DNA from: Anisodus tanguticus
Taxonomy: Eukaryota; Streptophyta; Magnoliopsida; Solanales; Solanaceae
DNA length: 64,000 nt
NCBI GenBank assembly: GCA_034509755.1
Contig: CM067550.1
Span: 12,827,001-12,891,000 of the forward strand
Direction: 5' to 3'
Shown in pieces: positions 21,974 through 33,858 of the stretch. A program made the position numbers and the translations under genes. Within the stretch, counting starts at the first letter, position 1. Each line of letters opens with the position of its first letter. The notes beneath the pieces were generated by a model. The model did not search any database. It had not been told where the DNA came from and saw nothing but the letters and a program-made list of their open reading frames with translations.

Positions 21974-24900
21974 CAACAGTTCTGTTCAATGTGTATATGG
22001 AGTTTGTGCAATAATGAAGCTTTTCTTGGAAGGTTCATCTGGTGCACATAGGCTTGTCACATGCCTCTGTAAAAAACACCTTGAATTCTTCGTTGTAGAA
22101 ATCACGTAAAGATCACTCATGAACTGGAATGGTCCCCATTAATTTTGTTAGGACTCATGTTTTTTACTGGAAATTACTCCCAAAAGAAGTAAATCTGCTT
22201 GTAGATTTGAGCTGCTTGAGGCTGCTGGATTTTGTAACTACAGGGTCCAGAATGAAATGTACTTGCTGATGGTAGAAAATCTACTCTTGCTCTGGGAGCT
22301 TTATTTCCTATTTGTTTATATACGTTTGGCTTAAGTTGTGGACATCTTGTTGTAGTTGGCTGTACAAAGCGCCTTTCATGTTGTGTCCAAACAAGTTTTT
22401 GAATAATTGTTGATGCAAATCTAAGTCTCCCCCTTTAAGACCTTTAGTTATCTGTCTGCTTGTATATCACTCATTCATTCGATACATTGTTGTATATAAA
22501 TGATTGTATGAACATAATATTATCACTTATAACGTAGTTTGATCCTGTTTCAAACGTTTGTATAAGAACTTGAGGTAAACCATATAGTAGAGAATGAGCC
22601 CCATCTATGTGTCCTAATCCTTTGAAGAAATTGCAGCGGTCTTGTTTTTTCTTAGAAGTCTAAATTATAAGTTTAGCCGTCTAGATTCAACTTTCCATAC
22701 AAAGTTTCAGCACACGAGTTGCAAAACCATTAGTTTTTCTTTAAAGTAAAAATTGGAAATTATTGAGAAGCACAATAAACGCTTTTGGAAATCCTTACCC
22801 AAATTGAATTGATGAGAGTAAAGTGTAGCATATCTAACATCCTCTCACACGTGTAACCCAATTTTATGATTCATGCGTGGACTGTTTTAGTAATTTTTTT
22901 TGCCTTTTCTTTTGAAGTAGTGAGAGGGTAGAGGTAGGTAGACAATTTAGGCTCAACATGCTAATGAATGAGCATGAACTCATGAGCTAAGTTGAGAGAG
23001 ATACAGAATAGTCTGGAATGAGAGAACATGAATACACAAAATGGTTTTGCAAATTAATGGGCTAACTACAGTTTGACTTTGATACCATCACCATGTGATA
23101 GTATTTCAGTATCCGACCTAAAATTGGCAAAGGTGAAGTAATCCACAACCGCCAACACTGATAAATTGTCATGATAAATTAGAGTCATGTTAGTGGAATG
23201 TTGCACTACTTCTCAATCCGATTTTATTATAACAATTTTCATTTGTAATAATATGTTATGTAAATAAAAGTATATAGTTAAACTTCAGTCATATCTCGCT
23301 AAAATGTAAATAAATATGACAGAATTTCAGCCATATGTTACCGTAGTGTAGAAAAAAATGGCTAAATATCAACCATATGTGACCTATCAACTCCAGACAC
23401 AATTTTTTGAAACTTTCAGTTCCGTGTACCTAAAGTTATTCAACATGACTTAAATAGCGACACCAAAATAGGCTATATATGTGCATTTATCCCCTTTCTT
23501 TACCCACAAAAAGCCCACACAACAACCATGGATCAAATCCAATGGTCGCAGGCAAAAGGAAAAAGTTAATTAAGTTGTTGACATCATGATAACATTGGGA
23601 TGCCCATTAAATTCATATTCTACGAGAAATTTAATTTAACATTGCGGTGTGAGGGCTTAAAGTGGGAGTATTGGGCTTGATGTGAGGATGTCGGATAGGG
23701 TTAGGTTTAAAGCTAATGCTTGGAGAGTGGGGAGGATGAAGGAATTGAATAATCTCCCTTTAATTGTTTTGTTCGTGAGAGGAAAGAATGTAGGCAATTG
23801 ATGCGTTTCTTTATGATTTGTCCCTTTTAATGGTTTTTGGATTGTGAGTGAGTGAGCAACCTCCAATCTGAGAAAAAAAAATACTTGAACTTGATTAAGA
23901 TAGCTGTAATAGTAAAAAAACTGATGTGTTTCTTATTCGATTTCAGTTTCAGTTTCAGTTTGGTTCTTCGGTATACTGAACTATTTTTCATATTTGCATA
24001 ATTGTTTTATAATTAACTTCTATTAGCACTAGCATATCTGGAAAATCTGAATATATATTATTGGAAGGTTAAGAACTTGTGAAGCAGCTATTAGGTGTAG
24101 AAGAGTGCATACTGAAACTAAAGGTTCAAATATAGGCATTATGCTTTAATGTATTCAAAAGAAAATCTCTGGAAATAGTTCCATCTTTTTTCCTCATCTA
24201 ATTTCTATACTTTCTGGAATCCCTTCATTACCTCCTTAAGCTTTCCACCTCTCTTTGATTTTTTTTCTTCAGTTAAATTTGAAAAGTGATATTGGCATAT
24301 TCTCAATATGCTTCTACTACTAATGGAAGGCCTGACTTGTAATTGAACAAGTGAGAGAAATGATAAAAAACCGAAATTTCGGTATTTCAGTTGAACCTAA
24401 ATATTGAGACTTTTAAAACCGAAAACCGAACTTTTTTTCATTGTGTTAGACCTGTGAGGAAACTATGGAACAACATATAGTTTGTGGTAGTGACAGTAGT
24501 GCTTCAGTATGGTAGATTTTGCTGGTTTTTAAACATGTACAATGATGATTCTTCTTAACTGGTGGTTTTAAGTATTCAAAAATTCTTTTCACAACTTGAG
24601 TACACAGAGATTACATGCAGTTATTTGTTGGCACTTGAGGAAGATGCGATGTGTCAGTAGATATGGGCAAGAGAAACCTTTTTTGAGAGTGCAACATCAT
24701 ATTTCACATGAGGTCATTGTCTTACCTCACAAACGTTTTAATTTCATCAATCTCAAGATCTCTTGGAGTGGTTGTCTACTTCACACGCCTTTGGGGTCCG
24801 GTCCTTCCCGGGATCCTGCTAACGCGGGATGCTTTGTACATTGTACTGCCAATCTCAATATCTCTTGGCTTACTTTAATTGAATTGGAATAATTTTAAAC

Positions 24901-25744
24901 ACAAATTCAGTTTGATTGAAGTTTTTTGTCAATACCTCCTGTGGGATTGATTTATGAAATTGAACTCTGATGGTTCATCCGTCTCAATATTTGTGATTGT
25001 TCTCAAAGTCTTGAGAACAATTTTGGTTTCAAAATCTAATCAGTTGTTACATACAATTCTAATTTAGGGAAAAAATCAAAGTTTTTTTTGGCAATATTAA
25101 CTGTCCATGTTGTTTCATTTAAGCTTGTCTTAGTAAGTAATACAAGGAGAAACAAATGTTAACAAAATTTAAAAATTCCAGGGCAATTGCATCTTACTTC
25201 AACTTCAAGAAGTAAATAATATGAAGGGGCTGGGGATGGTACAGTAAAGCAGGCTTTAAACCTGCAAACATATGATTACAGATCTAAAATCAAAATTCAA
25301 TATTATATTTATACCTAATTTAGAGAGGCCAGAAATGAGATTTTTTTTGTCTTTTTTCATTCTTTCACGTATTTCTGAAGGTCGTTCTTTTTCATTCTTT
25401 CATGTAAAACATATAAGTGTATTTATTTTTATCTTTTCCTTGAATAACCCAACCAAAGTATTAGATTCATTATTGGTAGAAACATGCCCTTGGTACAGGG
25501 TTAAAAGGAATACTTCTACTTGATAAAAAAACAGGGTTAAAGAACTAAAACACTATCAAATTTGGGCTTGTTAAGACTATTGGTTAGATTATTAGATTCT
25601 CGTCTCTTAAGTTCTCTTTTTTTTGTTTGTTATGAAGTGTCATTTAAATTTTATTGTCTTAGGTCAGTAGATTGATTTAATTCAAATGTGTATAATTGAA
25701 AGTTGTTCAAATACTTGTTCACCTTGAGCATTGAACATGGATCT
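21974..25744. other. Intergenic region downstream of RRF
   Basis: No gene is visible. The RRF 3' UTR must lie at the left. At 23935-23965 there is a TTTCAG microsatellite-like run, and at 24370-24435 CCGAAATTTCGGTATTTCAG followed by AAAACCGAAAACCGAA. Together they may be the two ends of an old non-autonomous DNA element of about 500 bp, but no target duplication was found. Otherwise it is AT-rich single-copy-looking DNA with scattered short open stretches. Confidence 0.5.
24787..24850 (+). mobile_element. Degenerate 3' part of an Au SINE
   Basis: 'cctttggggtccggtccttc', 'cgggatcctgctaacgcggg' and the final 'tactgcc' follow the order of the Au SINE at 16707-16885 with many changes. The tRNA-like head is missing. 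Confidence 0.5.
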
Positions 25745-25940
25745 CTGTTACAGTCTATTAGCGAATATTCTCCGAATATTTTGTAATTATGATAGATGTA
25801 TATTTAAGGTAACTTATGATTCTAATTATATTAGGAATCAATCTTTGGAAGGTAAGTTATGATTCGTACCATATTAGGAATCAACTATATATATTGTGAA
25901 TAATGAAAGGAATCGCTAAGGGAAATTATTCTATCTTTCA
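25745..25940 (+). repeat. Probable 5' LTR of the truncated copia
   Basis: TG...CA ends. The right end is fixed by the primer binding site TGGTATCAAGAG starting at 25941. The left end is a guess from the first suitable TG, because the partner LTR is gone. It contains GAATATTCTCCGAATATTTT, which resembles text in the 3' LTR of the second copia (40825-40850). Confidence 0.55.
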
Positions 25941-26054
25941 TGGTATCAAGAGCCTAAAACCTAAACCTCACTCTTCTCCCCTCTCTTCCTTATTCTCGAC
26001 CGCAACCAGAAATTTCTTTTCTCGGCCAAGGCAACCAGAATTTTCCCTTCAACA

Positions 26055-27240
26055 ATGTCTTCCCCCACAAATTCCGATTCATCCACTGGCACAATTGACA
26101 ACCTCTCTCAACGTTCAGTATCTTCTTTTCATCCGGCATTCGCCGTTAACAACATCAAGAATTTTATCCCTATAATTCTTGATCAAGAAGACTGTCAATA
26201 TTCCATGTGGATGGAACTATTCTACATTCATGCATGTGCATACAACATGCTCGATCATATTGACGAATCTGTTCCTCGTCCCGCCGATGTTACAGACTCA
26301 ATCTGGCGTCGTCTTGACGCCATCGTCAAACAATGGATCTACAGCACCATCTCCAAAGACATATTGTGCACTATTATGAAAACAGGTGCTACGGCACGTG
26401 AACTTTGGGTCCGGCTAGAAGAAATCTTTCAGGACAATAAAAATACTCGGGCCGTGTATTTAGAAGAGCAATTCAACAATACCCGCCTCGAGAATTTTAA
26501 CAACATGTCCGAATATTGTAAGCAACTGAAACTCATCACCGATCAACTATCCAACGTCGGGACTTCTGTTTCAGAAACCAAGATGGTGCTTCAACTTGTT
26601 GCGGGTTTACCGAAAGGTGAATATGACACACTCGCAACAATGATTCAACAAGCCGACCCTCTCCCAAGTTTCAACAAAGCACGTTCACAACTATTGTTGG
26701 AAGAAACTAGATGTGCTAAACAAGAGGAACACAATCAAAAGGCCTTAGCCGTTAACAGGATGACAACACTTGAGGCCAGCAGCAACCTGCAGCAGCAGCA
26801 GGCCAGTGGCGGAGGTCGCAACAACAAAGGCAAGGGCCGCGGAAAGGGCCAACGCAACCAGCCGCAGCCAGGCCAACAGACCGGAACCAGCGAAGAAGCA
26901 GGGTACAACCCAAGCGGAAGTGGCCCAACCGGCAGACCGGGCCTCGCCGCATGCCCGTACTGTAATGCGTGGCCCTAGTTCTAGCGGCCGTGGTCGATTG
27001 GCCTCTTGGGCCCTCGCCCCACCACGAGCAAAGCAACCAACCGGCGAACAGCAGCGAGCCCGCACGGCTACATCCGGCGAAGAACAAGCCCATCCGTCGT
27101 TAGCCCAAGAATCGCAAAGAAGACAACAACCTGGCCCCGACTGCTTTGGGCCAGGCCTACACCACCGTGAATCTTCAACTGCCCGACGACAATTGGTACA
27201 TGGACATCGGAGTCACCTCTCACCTCACCCGGTCGTCAGG
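26055..27240 (+). pseudogene. Copia gag polyprotein, frameshifted
   Basis: An open stretch of 307 codons starts at 26055 and contains the UBN2-type gag domain: IKNFIPIILDQEDCQYSMW, then VKQWIYSTIS, an 'ARELWVRLEE.FQDNK' core and YLEEQFNNTRLENF, then VLQLVAGLPKGEYDTL and SQLLLEETRCAKQ. A Gly/Arg/Gln-rich basic tail follows (GKGRGKGQRNQPQPGQQ). Reading ends at 26978 where a frame change moves the rest, Pro/Arg-rich, to another frame (to 27243). No CCHC knuckle is intact: only a CPYC fragment remains. Gag would form the virus-like particle that packages element RNA in the cytoplasm. Confidence 0.85.
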
Positions 27241-27772
27241 TAACCTATCTCAACTACGTCGGTTAAAGTGTCCTCAATTTATTACTGTCGGCAATGGTCA
27301 TCGCATTCCAATTGAAGGTTACGGTAACACACACACCAAACATCCACACCCACCTTTCTCCCTAAACCACATCCTATACACACCTAACATCATTAAAAAC
27401 TTAATCTCTGTTCGAAAATTCACTAGCAATAATTCCGTGTCTGTCGAATTTAACCCTTTTGGGTTTTCTGTGAAGGAACTCAATACGGGGAAAATTCTTA
27501 CACGCTGCAATAGTGTGGGAGATCTTTACCCATTCACTCAATCTTCCGCTGTCAGACCGCAAGCACCTCTATTCCTTGCGGCGATCTCTCCCTCAACTTG
27601 GCACAACAGACTCGGACACCCCGGAGACCTAGTTTTTACTTTTCTTAGGACTTCTAAGCGTATTCAATGTAATAATGGGAAAATTCCCCAACACTATTTT
27701 TCTTGTCCACTAGGCAAACATATTCGTCTTCCCTTTATGTCATCAAACAGTGTTACTTTTTTCTACCTTTGA
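27146..27772 (+). pseudogene. Copia protease and pre-integrase region
   Basis: Open stretch with NWYMDIGVTSHLT, where the aspartic protease motif DTGA is changed to DIGV. Next come ITVGNGHRIPIEGYGN, LYTPNIIKNLISVRKF (typical of the copia protease-integrase boundary) and the pre-integrase HNRLGHPGD motif near 27603. The zinc-binding Cys pair is degraded (only SCPLGKH is visible). A frame change and a TAG in place of Trp near 27793 (ADL*TSP) separate it from the integrase core. Confidence 0.8.
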
Positions 27773-27777
27773 TAATG

Positions 27778-28434
27778 TTCATGCTGATTTGTAGACATCT
27801 CCGATTGTTAGCTCTTTGGGTCATAAATTCTATATAGTATTCTTGGATGATTTTTCACGTTTTGTCTGGATTTACCCACTGAAATTCAAATCTGAAGTTT
27901 TTGCAAAATTTCTCGAGTTTCAAAAATTCATTAGGACACAATTTGAAAAATCTATTAAATCATTCCAATGTGATAATGGACGTGAATTTAATAACTCGAC
28001 ATTTCACAATTTTTGTTCTAAACAAGGCATGATTTTCCATTTTTCTTGTCAATATACTTCTTCCCAAAACGGAAAGGCTGAAAGAATTATACGTACCATC
28101 AACAACATGGTCCGCACACTTCTGTTTCATGCCTGCCTACCACCGCCTTTTTGGGTCTATGCTGTCAAAATGGTAGAATCCCTTCTTAATATTTTACCAA
28201 CTAGCACTCTCCAAAACAAGACACCTATCGAAATCTTATACCGTAGGCTACCATCATATGATCACCTACATATTTTTGGATGCTTATGCTACCCCAACAT
28301 AGCCTCCACTGCACCTCACAAACTTACCCATCACACTCTTCCATGTGTCTTCCTTGGTCTATCTCCTAATCATCGGGGCTACTTGTGCTATGACATTGCT
28401 ACTCGCAAAATCATCATCTCCCCATGTCACCTTT
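27778..28434 (+). pseudogene. Copia integrase core
   Basis: The core reads FLDDFSRFVWIYPLKFKSEV, then SFQCDNGREFNN with the second catalytic Asp, and SQNGKAERIIRTINN with the catalytic Glu. The first catalytic Asp is in HADL just before the TAG at about 27793. FWVYAVKMVESLLNILPT and IFGCLCYPN continue the C-terminal part. A frameshift near 28425 turns the ISPHVTFDE motif out of frame. It would insert element cDNA into the nuclear genome but is dead here. Confidence 0.85.
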
Positions 28435-28460
28435 GACGAGACAACCTTTTCTTTTTCAGT

Positions 28461-29745
28461 TCTTAGCCCATTCTTATTTGCCTTAGTGATAGACGAACTG
28501 ACGCGACAAATCCAAGGGGAGGTACTATAGTGTATGTTATTCGTAGACGATATAGTATTGATTGATGAGACTCGCAGTGGAGTCAACGTCAAGTTGGAGG
28601 TTTGGAGACAAACTCTAGAGTCTAAAGGGTTCAGGTTGAGTAGAACCAACACTGAATATTTGGAGTGCAAGTTCAACAACGGGAGTGACCCTAAGACAAG
28701 CGTGAAAGTGAGACTTGGTACTCAGGTCATTCCAAAGAAAGGAAGTTTCAAGTACCTAGGGTCTATTATCCAAGGGAATTGAGAGATTGATGACGATGTC
28801 ACACATCGTATTGGGGCAGGGTGGATGAAATGGAGGCTCACATTTGGAGTCTTATGCGACAAAAATGTGCCACAAAAACTTAAAGGCAAGTTCTATAGGG
28901 TGGTGGTTAGAACGACTATGTTGTATGGGGTGGAGTGTTGGCCAGTCAAGACTTCGCACATACAAAAGATAAAAGTTGCGGAGATGAGGATGCTGAGATG
29001 GATGTGTGGGCATACAAGGAGAGATAGGATTAGAAATGATGATATCCGAGGTAAAGTGGGAGTGGCCTCGGTGGAGGATAAGATGCGGGAAGCGAAGTTG
29101 AGATGGTTTGGGCATGTGCAGAGAAGAGACATGGATGCCCCAATGCGGAGGTGTGAGGGGTTGGCTATGGATGGGTTCATGAGGGGTAGAGGTAGGCCGA
29201 AGAAGTATTTGGGAGAGGTGATTAGACGGGATATGACGCAGGTGCAACTTACTGAGGACATAACCTTAGATAGGGGGTTGTGGAGGACACAGATTAGGGT
29301 AGAATGATAGTAGGTAGTCGAGCGTAGTCCTACTCACGCTTACAAAATAATAAGTGTTATCACACTTATAGGCGCAGTATTGTTTTATAGTCCCCCGTAG
29401 TTTGATTTCTGTTGCTATGTGTTCTTTAGTGTACTTTGTTTATCTTACTTAGCTGTGTTAGCTACTGCTTCCTTCTGTTAGAATGCGCTACCATGACATA
29501 TTCAATTTTGTTATCAGCATGTTTATACTTCTTTAATTTCCTGTCTGAGTCTAACTGTTTCTCTTGCTTTGCTATGCTTTACTTGCTTGGATTGTGATTA
29601 TGCTTTGTCTTGAGTCGATGGTCTCCCGAAAACAGCCGCTCTACCTACCAAGGTAGAGGTAAGGTCTGCGTACACTCTACCCTTTCCGACCCCACGTTGT
29701 AGGATTTCACTGGGTATGTTGGTGTTGTATCCTTGAAAAAAATTA
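28461..29745 (+). mobile_element. 5'-truncated RTE-type LINE
   Basis: It starts inside reverse transcriptase at LSPFLFALVIDEL and runs through the active site (LFVDD at 28537-28551, usually FADD), the TEYLECKFNN and GSFKYLGSIIQ blocks, the thumb/C-terminal LKGKFYRVVVRTTMLYG segment with EMRMLRWMCGHTRRD, and RWFGHVQRR, ending IRVE at 29305. Stops at 28528-28530 (TAG) and 28780-28782 (TGA) interrupt it. A 3' UTR of about 320 bp ends with the hairpin CTCTACC TACCAA GGTAGAG and the GGGTATGTTGGTGTTG tail shared with the other RTE tails of this window. The 5' boundary at copia sequence suggests insertion or recombination into that element. Confidence 0.85.
28528..29307 (+). pseudogene. RTE reverse transcriptase, C-terminal half
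   Basis: Two open stretches (28534-28782 and 28825-29307) in the same frame are separated by a TGA at 28780. The first holds the FVDD catalytic motif; the second holds the thumb and the conserved tail EAKLRWFGHVQRRDMDAPMR. It lacks the endonuclease and fingers domains. In RTE elements this enzyme reverse-transcribes at nicked target DNA and can also mobilise SINEs with the same 3' end. Confidence 0.8.
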
Positions 29746-30097
29746 TAGCCCCAGTATAACTTCTCACACAACTAGCCAAACCCGTGTGTCCAATTTGATA
29801 AGTTATCTATTATTATCATGAGATGAATGGTGAATGAAACTTTCATGACATCTTTCTTCATAGTCAATCTCTGGAGGGCATATCAATATGTATGGTATAA
29901 AAATGGGCAATTTCCAACTGTAATTCTCAGTATCTACTTTGATCTTTTAGCCAGAGACACCAAATATTTTTTTTGTACAAATATATATGGAGAATGGTTA
30001 ACTTTAGTAGCTATTATATTCAGTATGTGCTGGCTTATATTTTATGCATTGAGTATGAACTGATTGTAAAGATCTAAACTATATCTGGTTACTTCCA
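29746..30097. other. Spacer between two LINE copies
   Basis: AT-rich sequence. An open stretch (29827-30063) shows no recognisable motif and is hydrophobic by AT bias. Nothing else is seen. Confidence 0.5.
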
Positions 30098-31110
30098 GAT
30101 TGTGTCTCACTGGAAGAAGGAAGTTCATTGCAGATTGGTTAAATGGGTTTAGGAAAGTGGGAGGAGACTCGGAGCACTTTCCAGTGGTGATAGGGTTACA
30201 ACAGCGTTCAACTCTTAGCCCATTTTTATTTGTCTTGGTGATGGATGGACTGACGTGGCAAATCTATGTGAGGTGTCATGGTGTATGTTATTCGCGGATG
30301 ACATCGTTCTGATTGACGAGACTTGCAGTGGAGTTAACGCTAAGTCGGAGGTGTGGAGACAGAACGTAGAGTCTAAAGGGTCTAGGTTGAGTAGGACCAA
30401 GACAGAATACTTAGAGTGCATGTTCAGTAACGTAACGCATGAGGCTGCCGTGGAAGTGAGGCTTGGTACTCGGGTCATTCAAAAAAAAGGAAGTTTCAAG
30501 TATCTTGGGTCTGTTATCCAAGAAAATAGAGATATTGACGATGATGTCACACATCGTATTGGAGCAGAGTGGATAAAATTGAGGCTCTCGTGTCCTCCAA
30601 AACCTCTTGTCTAACGTCATGTCCTTGGTAGGCTAGACATGTGTCATGTCTTGTCTAATCACCTCTCTCCAATACTTCTTCAACCAACCTCTGCCTTTCT
30701 TAAAATCATCCATAGCCAACCTCTCCCACTTCCGCACTGGGGAATCCTTGCATCTCCTATGCACATGCTGAACCATCTCAGCCTCGCTTCCCGTATCTTA
30801 TCCTCCACCGAAGTCACTCCCTCCTTGTCCCTGATTTCTTAATTTCTAATTCTATCTCTCCTAGTATGCTCATAAATCCATGTAGCATCCTCATTTCCAC
30901 AACTTTCATTTGAATGTGAGAGTTCATGATTGGCCAACACTCTTCTTCCCCATATAACATACTTGGTCTAACCACAACTCTATAGAACTTGCCTTCAAGT
31001 TTTGGCGCCACCTTCTTATCACACAAGACTTCAGGGGTAAGGTCTGCATACACTCTACCTTTTCCAGACCCACTTTGTGAAATTTCACTGGGTATGTTGT
31101 TGTTGTAGAA
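30098..31110. mobile_element. Rearranged RTE LINE with inverted middle segment
   Basis: The plus strand at 30098-30590 encodes TGRRKFIADWLNGFRKVG, STLSPFLFVLVMDGL and (in the next frame) LFADDIVLIDE to DIDDDVTHRIGAEWIKLRL. The text that should follow (VLCDKK...LEGKFYRVVVR...MRMLHG) is instead on the minus strand, running from about 31028 back to 30596, where it ends in the equivalent of REVIRQDMT and FWRT. After 31030 the plus strand carries the RTE 3' tail (GGGGTAAGGTCTGC...GGGTATGTTGTTGTTG). So the order is RT (+), C-terminal part (-), tail (+). The catalytic FADD is kept here, unlike FVDD in the neighbour. Frames are broken. Confidence 0.8.
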
Positions 31111-32266
31111 GTTCATGTTTAAAAGTTCTTCACAAATAAAATCAAATATCACTACCACAGTCCCCTACATACTCCAAATGCTTTTCGTATTTTTCCAATG
31201 CACCACAAAACTAAGTTTGAGAGGACAAAAGTATTTAGTTCTAGCCTCTTGCCCCCGAACAAAAAGCTGTTGTTGACTTGTTAATATATTTACACATTGA
31301 ATGAATTGGAAAGAGAAGTAGAAAGAATGAGAATACGTGAGAGCTTTGTCTCTCAGCCTTCATGGAACTTTGAAAATTCAAACTGGGATTGAAGACCCTC
31401 CATCTCTTGTTCCAATCTACCTCCACCCAGTGGGCACCAAAGCCTCCTGAATTATTTTAAGGATAAAATAAGAAGAGGAGAGATAATGATAACTCACAAA
31501 ACTGTATATTAAATTACGGTTACATGTAGATTTAGTAACCTCCTGAATGGCAAGTGGGAGGCATAATGTGGAATCAGTATGCTAATTTGAAGCCAGTGCA
31601 AAATATGCTAAGGAGTGTTAACTAATATGGAAGACGAACTAGGAAATATATTTCTTGTATCATAGTGGTCAGTTTGAAAGACAAGTGCTGAAACCAAAAA
31701 GGCTAAAGAAAAATCTGCTGGCCTTAAATACCGGAGCAACATGAAAGCAGGGAAAGGGGAGAAACTCAATAATTGGTGCATAATGTATTGGTGATATCTG
31801 CAGAATTGTTAGGAAAAGGAGTAAACAAGAAGGTGACATCAGCTGATACCATGAATTGCTGTATGTAAAAAGGATAACACTCGTACCCTTTTGAAGATGA
31901 GAATAATCCAAGAAGAAACACATAAATGACTTGGATGATAACTTGTTCAATCCAAAAATACAAAGCAAAACACACACACACAGACGCCCATGTATTAGAA
32001 GAAGTTTGTGTGGTTCATCATGTAAAAATAATAATGCATGAGGAATTTCTAGTGAACAGATGAAGGGATGTCGTTTTTGAAATGACATGCTCCAAAGACT
32101 GCAGCATTTCAAAATTGAAGCGGAAACCAATAGTGTATCATTATTGCTGAAATATCTCCAAACCAGTAGCTAAATCACAATGGATCGACCCTCTTATCCT
32201 TCCAATTAGTGAGATTCTATCTCTTGGGAAATGGAAGTCAAGCCTTCCCTTTATTCCTCGGGATTG
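31111..32266. other. Intergenic, no recognised gene
   Basis: A minus-strand open stretch (32130-31669, 153 codons) is rich in Phe/Leu/Cys from AT bias and has no motif I know. No repeats were noticed apart from a short (CA)n at 31970-31981. Confidence 0.45.
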
Positions 32267-32400
32267 AGCCAACAACAACAACAACATATCCAGTGTAATC
32301 CACAAAGTGGGGTCTGAGGAGGGTAGGATATACGTATACCTTACCTCTACCTTTGTGGGATAAAGAGGTTGTTTCCGATAGACCTCGACTCAAAAGAAAA
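32267..32400 (-). mobile_element. RTE-LINE/TS-SINE 3' tail
   Basis: The plus strand starts (CAA)n then CATATCCAGTGTAATCC, 'aagtggggtctgaggagggt' and 'taccttacctctaccttt'; read on the minus strand this is the same tail as at 29625-29740. No tRNA-like head is visible, so it is a heavily 5'-truncated copy. Confidence 0.75.
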
Positions 32401-33516
32401 GCAGTCGATGTAGGATTGCAAGGAAACTAAGACATCAAAATATCAATATACAAAACAAATGAAGCAACACATAGTACTGCACATATAAAGAGTAATGATC
32501 TACGCAATACCTAACTAATACTACTAAGAAGAGGAAGATGAAGAGTCAGTGTCAAGAATTAGAATCAACCTATATAATATTTGCTTGTGCATCTAAGATG
32601 AAGAATTTTCTCACTAAACCAGATAGAGAAAAAGATATCCATGGGCATTTCATTAATAACTAATTGTAATTGCTTGTGTATTTGCACACAAAAAACCCAT
32701 CTATAAAAGCTCCTCAAATTGCAATCAAAAGCTCCTCAAACTCCTTAGCAGAGCTGTGTCTCAATCTCCACCATGAAACATCATTTTCGTTCCCATTTCG
32801 TTAATATATATTCAGCACATTTGATTAAATTCAAAATCCAAATTTGACTTAATTAAATAATTTCCATCTAATAGAAATTATCCCATAGTTATTATCAATT
32901 TAAATATCTCGATTCCAAATCGAATATTTAATACTTTCTCAATACTCTTAGATCGAAGAGACAATCGACATAGTGTGACCCTATAGGCCTTCATATATCG
33001 ACACTAATCCAATTAAGGTCTATACGGAACTCCTAGACTGCGACGTACGACGAACTCAATATATGAAGTACGTTTACATGAATCCAACAAACATAACCTT
33101 TATGTGAGATGATAAATTCCTTTCATTCGCGACACACTCGATCAAGCATAGGATTTGTCATGTGTCTATCTAAATGGCTTGATCACCTTATCTCATCTAT
33201 ATTAGTCGACAACTAAATCATATTCTAAATGTCTCTTGCATTGGCCAATGACTTGGTCGACCTAATATCACTGAGAAGTTGAGTGCTCTCTCGAATATTC
33301 AATCGAGGAATGAATTCTATTCTTGGCTCAACCTTAGTTTACATCATAATGCACCCAACACAAGTCGCGTCTTATCCTATAAGGAGTTTAAGCTTAGGAC
33401 AGGGTCAAAGTACATTACTCTGTAAACAAGGTGTGTATTGACCTCAAGTCAAAAGAACTTTATCTCCCACACGCTGATAACACTTTAGACATGTATAACA
33501 AATAGTTTATTAGTAG
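32401..33516. other. Probable non-coding retroelement fragment split by the hAT
   Basis: Phrases at 32940-33480 (gatcgaagagac, 'ttatcctataaggagttta', 'gggtcaaagtacattactct') look like dispersed retroelement leader or trailer text, continuing after the hAT from 37809. No open frame was found. The family is not identified. Confidence 0.35.
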
Positions 33517-33524
33517 GGTATACC
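33517..33524. repeat. Left target site duplication of hAT 1
   Basis: GGTATACC; the right copy at 37801-37808 is GGTATACA (7 of 8 identical). An 8-bp duplication is diagnostic of hAT insertion. Confidence 0.8.
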
Positions 33525-33741
33525 TAGAGATGGCAGCGGATCCTGGACCCGGTCCGGATCCGGTGGATCCAGATCCGTTTTATAGGATATGGATCTTTAA
33601 AATTTGGACCCGACGGATCCAAATCGGACCCGAATCCGTTTCTGACGGATCGGATCTGGATATGGATCTTGTATTTAAGATCCGTATCCGACCCGTGGAT
33701 TCGTATTTTAATTAAATAGATTAGACATTTATACATCTATC

Positions 33742-33858
33742 CACGCATGGGCTGGGCTTCGGTCCTTTATGGACATGGGCCTGGCCGAGAAGATTAAAGT
33801 CTTTAATCTTCTCGGCCAGGCCCAAGTCCATAAAGGACCGAAGCCCAGCCCATGCGTG
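33742..33858. repeat. Near-perfect 117-bp palindrome inside hAT 1
   Basis: Two 58-bp arms (33742-33799 and 33801-33858) are reverse complements with a single mismatch (A at 33775 against the matching position in the right arm) around a single central T. The arms begin CACGCATGGGCTGGGCTTCG and end in a GGCCGAGAAGATTAAAG block. They are GC-richer than the surroundings. RNA from here would form one long, almost bulge-free hairpin. Confidence 0.95.

Larger units (their letters stand above)
25745..28460 (+). mobile_element. Truncated copia retrotransposon (LTR, gag, protease, integrase)
   Basis: An inferred 5' LTR (25745-25940, TGTTACAGTC...CTTTCA) is followed at once by the primer binding site TGGTATCAAGAG (25941-25952), matching initiator-Met tRNA. 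Then come gag from 26055, a protease remnant near 27200 and integrase to 28434. Reading breaks off in the linker (HVTFDETTF) where LINE sequence starts at about 28461. RT, RNase H and the 3' LTR are missing. It belongs to the same family as the minus-strand element at 40775-48505, judged from near-identical gag text. Confidence 0.85.

Noticed and set aside
26745..27093. Minus-strand open stretches of 106-113 codons over the copia gag tail
   Set aside because: Shadow frames caused by the GC-rich Gly/Arg/Gln coding sequence on the other strand.
28852..29261. Minus-strand open stretches over the LINE reverse transcriptase
   Set aside because: Shadow frames of the RT C-terminus.
31669..32130. 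153-codon minus-strand open stretch
   Set aside because: Phe/Leu/Cys-rich from AT bias, no domain, no promoter-like or splice context.
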